The notes under the pieces: generated by a model | Told to the model about the DNA's origin: nothing | The model's input: the letters and a program-made list of their open reading frames with translations, nothing else | Database searches by the model: none | Position numbers and translations under genes: made by a program | Assembly: GCA_902462325.1 (NCBI GenBank) | Contig: CABQBF010000100.1 | Coordinates: forward strand, 1-9,295 | Source: an uncultured Peptococcaceae bacterium | GTDB lineage: Bacteria > Bacillota > Peptococcia > Peptococcales > Peptococcaceae | Length of the DNA stretch: 9,295 nucleotides | Reading direction: 5' to 3' | Shown here: piece after piece, positions 6,374 through 9,295 of the stretch | How positions within the stretch are numbered: the stretch's first letter is position 1 | Layout of the letters: every line of letters begins with the position of its first letter

Positions 6374-6402
6374 ATTGTATGATTTTTTCCTGTTGCTGTC
6401 AA
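6374..6402 (-). promoter_or_regulatory. Near-consensus promoter of tRNA-Pro
   Basis: On the minus strand a perfect TTGACA (6402-6397) and TACAAT (6379-6374) are 17 bases apart. Transcription would start near 6367, only a few bases before the mature tRNA 5' end. The stretch 6403-6577 between it and udg shows no gene and no convincing terminator. Confidence 0.87.
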
Positions 6403-6577
6403 GAGAAAAGTGCGAGAAAATCAGAATGCAGCAGTTAAAAATTGTCGCCGTGTAGAGATGACCGCCGCTTTTGCAATCGCAAATCGGTGACGGGGAATCA
6501 AGATGTTCTCCAGCTTGTAAAAATAACAGATATTGACGCATTATGAGGCAGCACTGGTCTGGTGTGTTGGCGGCACG

Positions 6578-7150
6578 TTAAAAGGGATACTGCGCTTCGT
6601 CGAGTTCCTGTACTTTGGCAATGATGGCTTGAAAATCTTTTTTTGCATCTTCTAATTTGGCAGGGTCGCGCAAGATGGCAGAGGGATGATAAACGGCGGT
6701 CATCCAATAGCCTTTGCGATGTACCCAGGCGCCGTGTTGACGTGTAATTTTGTATTGAGGGTCGATTAAACGCTGGGCGGCGATACGCCCTAAGCATACA
6801 AGCACAGGCGGATGCAGCAGCAGTGTTTCGCATTTGAGAAAGGGCAGGCATGCTTCCTGTTCTTCCGGGCGCGGGTCTCGATTGCCCGGCGGGTGGCATT
6901 TGATGACGTTGGTGAGATAAATATCCTGCCGTTTTAATCCGGCAGAGGCCAACAGGATATCCAGCACTTTACCGGCAGGTCCGACAAAGGGAATGCCTTG
7001 CAAATCCTCCTGGGCGCCGGGCGCTTCTGCTACAAACATGATTTTGGCTTGACGGCTGCCGCGGCCCATCACAGCCATTTTGCGGGATTGTCCCAGTGGA
7101 CAGCGCCGACATTGCTGTATCCTCGTTTCGATTTCTTCCCAGGTATACAT
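6578..7150 (-). CDS. Family-4 (iron-sulfur) uracil-DNA glycosylase
   Basis: A 190-residue DNA repair enzyme that removes uracil from DNA as the first step of base excision repair. The uracil-binding motif EAPGAQEDLQG is at 42-52, followed by PFVGPAGKVLD (54-64). TNVIKCHPPGNRDPRP is at 80-95, and the HPS motif (VYHPSAILR) is at 153-161. Four cysteines, C14, C17, C85 and C101, match the 4Fe-4S ligands of this family. The usual Gly before EAPG is Ala (A41), a small change in the active-site loop. ATG at 7150 is chosen because GGAGG lies 7 bases upstream; the in-frame TTG at 7177 would place that site inside the gene. It is divergent from the glycosyltransferase gene, with its own promoter. Confidence 0.95.
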   Translation of the reverse strand: MYTWEEIETRIQQCRRCPLGQSRKMAVMGRGSRQAKIMFVAEAPGAQEDLQGIPFVGPAGKVLDILLASAGLKRQDIYLTNVIKCHPPGNRDPRPEEQEACLPFLKCETLLLHPPVLVCLGRIAAQRLIDPQYKITRQHGAWVHRKGYWMTAVYHPSAILRDPAKLEDAKKDFQAIIAKVQELDEAQYPF

Positions 7151-7186
7151 AACTCCACCTCCAAAGAATTTGAACAACTGTCACGT

Positions 7187-7210
7187 ACTATCGATCATAC
7201 AATTGATAGT
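7187..7210. promoter_or_regulatory. Dyad at the start of the udg transcript
   Basis: ACTATCGAT (7187-7195) is matched by ATTGATAGT (7202-7210) in inverted orientation at 8 of 9 positions. It begins about 4 bases from the predicted udg -10 box and covers the expected start point. It could be an operator or a hairpin in the udg leader. Confidence 0.4.
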
Positions 7211-7213
7211 GTC

Positions 7214-7243
7214 ATTATAAAGGAAAGACGGTCTAAAATGCAA
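7214..7243 (-). promoter_or_regulatory. Predicted promoter of the uracil-DNA glycosylase gene
   Basis: A perfect TATAAT (7219-7214) on the minus strand has TTGCAT (7243-7238) as -35 at 18 bases. The leader would be about 57 bases and contains the dyad at 7187-7210. Confidence 0.55.
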
Positions 7244-7269
7244 GATAGGCGGAATGTTTGCTGATTTAA

Positions 7270-7289
7270 TTGTTAAAAAACAGTAACAA
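7270..7289. repeat. Inverted repeat TTGTTA-N8-TAACAA
   Basis: A perfect 6-bp inverted repeat with an 8-base spacer lies in the AT-rich gap between udg and the glycosyltransferase gene, upstream of the predicted promoter of the latter. It could be a regulator site or chance in AT-rich DNA. Confidence 0.3.
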
Positions 7290-7325
7290 ATATGACAAAG
7301 TTTTCTTTTGTTTGTGAAGAAGCGG

Positions 7326-7354
7326 TTGACAATAGGAGTATTACGGGCAAAAAT
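7326..7354 (+). promoter_or_regulatory. Possible promoter of the glycosyltransferase gene
   Basis: A perfect TTGACA (7326-7331) is followed after 17 bases by AAAAAT (7349-7354), a poor -10 that keeps the key second A and final T. TATAAA at 7364-7369 is an alternative -10 but lacks a good -35. Confidence 0.35.
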
Positions 7355-7419
7355 AGAAGAAACTATAAAAGTAAAGCGATTTGAAGTTTAAAAAGCTAGA
7401 AGTGGATGTGGAGTAAACC

Positions 7420-8367
7420 ATGGGAGAGAAAACCCCCTTAGTCAGTATTATTGTGCCGGTGTATAATGCAGCGGCTTATTTGGAGCGTTGTGTCAAGAGT
7501 ATTTTGCAGCAAACCTATGCCCATATTCAATTGATTTTGGTCAATGATGGCAGTACCGACGACAGCTTAGCTATTTGCCGGCGTTATGCCAAGCAGGACA
7601 AACGCGTGGTGGTTCTGGATAAAGAGAACACCGGTGTTTCCGACAGCCGTAATCACGGCATACAGAGGGCGGAAGGCGCCTATGTGCAATTTGTGGACAG
7701 TGATGACTGGCTGGTGCCGAACGCTACGGAGTTGCTGGTGCAGAAAGCGGAAGAAATGCAGTGTCAACTGGTGATTGCGCCCTTTTATCGAGTATTGGGC
7801 CGTGTGGTAATTGTCAACGGGCATATTCGCGAGGAGAAAAAAATCTCTTTGCAGGCCTTTGCGCTGCAATTGATGAAAGCGCCGGCTAATTTTTATTATG
7901 GCGTGATGTGGAATAAATTGTATCGCCGTGATTTGATTGTGGAGTGGAATATACGGTGTGCGCCGGATATCCAATGGTGCGAAGATTTTATTTTTAATCT
8001 GCACTATTTACAGCATGTGCAGCAGGTTTATGTTTTGCAACAGCCTATCTATTATTATGTGAAGCGGCGGGATAGCCTGGTGAACACCGAGCTGCGCAGC
8101 AGCAATCTGTATGAGATGAAGCGAGAGGTATTTGTGCATTACCGCGATTTTTACGAATCAATTGGGCTTTATGAAGCCCACAGAGGGAAAATTAACAGTT
8201 TTATGCTGGCTGTGACAACCGATAGTCTGTTTCGTTTGCCTACAGGAATTTTGGCGCAAAACGAAGAAGAGGTTGTGCTGTATGAGTTTGGCGGACAAAA
8301 GGAGCAGCAGCGGCATAAATTGAAAGCAGAGCGCAATGCTGTTGCGAAAAAGAGACAGACGTTATAG
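7420..8367 (+). CDS. Glycosyltransferase family 2 protein
   Basis: A 315-residue GT-A fold enzyme expected to transfer a sugar from a nucleotide-sugar donor to a cell-surface polysaccharide or similar acceptor. The N-terminal domain (7-115) carries VSIIVPVYNAAAYLERCVKSI, VNDGSTDDS at 41-49, NTGVSDSRNHGI at 70-81 and the metal-binding DxD in FVDSDDW (D93, D95). The later WCED motif (186-189) supplies the likely catalytic base region, as in EpsJ- and CpsI-like enzymes. There is no membrane segment. The C-terminal tail (291-315) is strongly basic and may contact the membrane surface. ATG at 7420 has GGAG 6 bases upstream. A DUF2238 gene follows after 32 bases, probably in the same transcript. 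Donor and acceptor sugars cannot be told. Confidence 0.92.
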   Translation: MGEKTPLVSIIVPVYNAAAYLERCVKSILQQTYAHIQLILVNDGSTDDSLAICRRYAKQDKRVVVLDKENTGVSDSRNHGIQRAEGAYVQFVDSDDWLVPNATELLVQKAEEMQCQLVIAPFYRVLGRVVIVNGHIREEKKISLQAFALQLMKAPANFYYGVMWNKLYRRDLIVEWNIRCAPDIQWCEDFIFNLHYLQHVQQVYVLQQPIYYYVKRRDSLVNTELRSSNLYEMKREVFVHYRDFYESIGLYEAHRGKINSFMLAVTTDSLFRLPTGILAQNEEEVVLYEFGGQKEQQRHKLKAERNAVAKKRQTL

Positions 8368-8399
8368 AGAAACGCCTAATCTGGAGGGCGATTACTGAT

Positions 8400-9227
8400 A
8401 TGAAACGATTACGCTTAAAGGCAAGAATGCGGGCGCTGCGCCGGCAGTTTAAAAAGAATAAGATGGCTTTTGGCCTTTATCTGGTGCTGCGGGTGCTGGT
8501 GATTTTGGTGATGATTGCCCAGTTTTTTAATGGCAACTATGAAAACGTATTTTTATGTATTTTGACGCTGATTTTGTTTTTGGTGCCCAGCTTTATCCAA
8601 CTGAATTATCACATTAAGCTGCCGGGTACCTTGGAAGTTATCATTTTGCTGTTTATTTTTGCCGCTGAAATTTTGGGCGAAATTCATGCCTATTATATTT
8701 TATTTCCCTTTTGGGACACCATGCTGCACACCTTAAACGGCTTTTTGGCCGCTGCCATCGGGTTTTCTATGGTGGATATTTTAAACCGCAATGAGCGGTT
8801 TAGCTTTGAATTATCCCCTATTTTTATGGCCATTGTCGCTTTTTGTTTTTCGATGACCATTGGCGTCATGTGGGAGTTTTTTGAATTCTTTATGGATTGT
8901 TTTTTCCATCTGGATATGCAGAAGGATACGGTCATTTCTACCATTTCATCGGTGATGCTGGACCCAACCGGCGGCAATACGCCGACGCAGATTACCCATA
9001 TCACAGAAGTAACAGTGAACGGACAGCCGCTGGGTTTGGGCGGTTATTTGGATATTGGGCTGATTGACACCATGAAGGATTTGTTTGTGAATTTTATCGG
9101 TGCCGTAACCTTTTCTGCCATTGGATTTTTCTATGTGAAATATCGGGGACGACTTCAGTTTGCCAGCCGGTTTATTCCTAAGGTGGAGCCTAAAGATGAC
9201 AAAGGAAAACGTAAATTTATTGAATAG
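8400..9227 (+). CDS. DUF2238-family multi-pass membrane protein
   Basis: A 275-residue inner-membrane protein related to the YjdF/DUF2238 family, whose function is not known. After a basic N-terminus (1-21, many Arg and Lys, cytoplasmic side) there are about six membrane segments: near 24-42, 48-66, 78-97, 109-127, 139-158 and 228-247. Conserved polar residues sit at the membrane: D106 and H110 in FPFWDTMLH, W158, E159 and E162 in MWEFFEF, and D223 and D227 in LIDTMKDL. A soluble segment at about 168-215 includes LDPTGGNTP and VNGQPLGLGGYLDIG. The tail is basic. GGAGG lies 12 bases before the ATG, longer than usual; no better start is in frame. It follows the glycosyltransferase gene by 32 bases and is probably co-transcribed. 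Beyond it, 9228-9295 is AT-rich with no clear terminator. Confidence 0.87.
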   Translation: MKRLRLKARMRALRRQFKKNKMAFGLYLVLRVLVILVMIAQFFNGNYENVFLCILTLILFLVPSFIQLNYHIKLPGTLEVIILLFIFAAEILGEIHAYYILFPFWDTMLHTLNGFLAAAIGFSMVDILNRNERFSFELSPIFMAIVAFCFSMTIGVMWEFFEFFMDCFFHLDMQKDTVISTISSVMLDPTGGNTPTQITHITEVTVNGQPLGLGGYLDIGLIDTMKDLFVNFIGAVTFSAIGFFYVKYRGRLQFASRFIPKVEPKDDKGKRKFIE

Positions 9228-9295
9228 TGAAAACGGACAAAAAGACTAACTATTAAAAGTCAAGTCCTAAAATGAAATTTTTTGAATGAATTGCA

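Noticed and set aside
6470..6483. A short hairpin TTTGC-AATC-GCAAA downstream of udg, considered as its terminator.
   Set aside because: Only 5 base pairs and no T-tract on the minus strand.
6266..6541. A minus-strand open frame of 91 codons between udg and the tRNA terminator.
   Set aside because: It runs straight through the tRNA-Pro gene, its promoter and its terminator, has no ribosome binding site, and its sequence resembles no family I know.
9196..9249. A 17-codon frame (ATG at 9196, GGTGGAG 7 bases upstream) overlapping the end of the DUF2238 gene.
   Set aside because: It is very short, low in complexity, and its start region is already explained by the coding frame of the larger gene. 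The window ends before any continuation could be judged.
1..9295. Search for CRISPR arrays, insertion sequences, prophage genes, riboswitches and toxin-antitoxin pairs.
   Set aside because: No regularly spaced repeats, transposase, phage protein, long structured leader or small paired genes could be supported by reading both strands.

Overview
This 9.3 kb window looks like chromosomal DNA from a low- to mid-GC Gram-positive-type bacterium (Bacillota), most likely an anaerobic Clostridia-like or related lineage. The evidence is AGGAGG-type ribosome binding sites about 7-9 bases before most starts, TTGACA/TATAAT-type promoters, intrinsic hairpin terminators with T-tracts, a tRNA gene without an encoded CCA, and a gene set common in that phylum (YitT/DUF2179, XRE, LytTR, MATE, MenA-like UbiA, Lgt, family-4 UDG, DUF2238). 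I cannot name the genus from sequence reading alone.

Left part (1-3580): the 3' portion of a YitT-family membrane protein gene enters from the left edge and converges on a small XRE regulator gene, with a shared hairpin terminator between them. The XRE gene is divergent from a LytTR-type regulator whose receiver domain has lost every phosphotransfer residue. A MATE-family exporter follows on the same strand with its own promoter, which carries an operator-like palindrome. The placement suggests one of the two regulators controls the exporter, but this is inference.

Middle part (3518-6150): a MenA-like UbiA prenyltransferase on the minus strand converges on the MATE gene through a bidirectional terminator. 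It diverges from lgt (prolipoprotein diacylglyceryl transferase). After lgt and its terminator comes a 91-residue hypothetical protein gene with a near-ideal promoter and ribosome binding site, then a further terminator.

Right part (6150-9295): a solitary tRNA-Pro(GGG) gene on the minus strand has a textbook promoter and terminator. A family-4 (iron-sulfur) uracil-DNA glycosylase gene, also minus, is divergent from a probable two-gene plus-strand unit: a family-2 glycosyltransferase and a DUF2238 multi-pass membrane protein.

Most genes are short independent transcription units. There is no CRISPR array, insertion sequence, phage gene or toxin-antitoxin pair that I can support, and I do not see a clear undescribed multi-gene system. 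The points most worth a second look are the non-phosphorylatable LytTR regulator, the palindrome in the MATE promoter, the repeats and overlapping promoters between the XRE and LytTR genes, and the dyad at the start of udg transcription.
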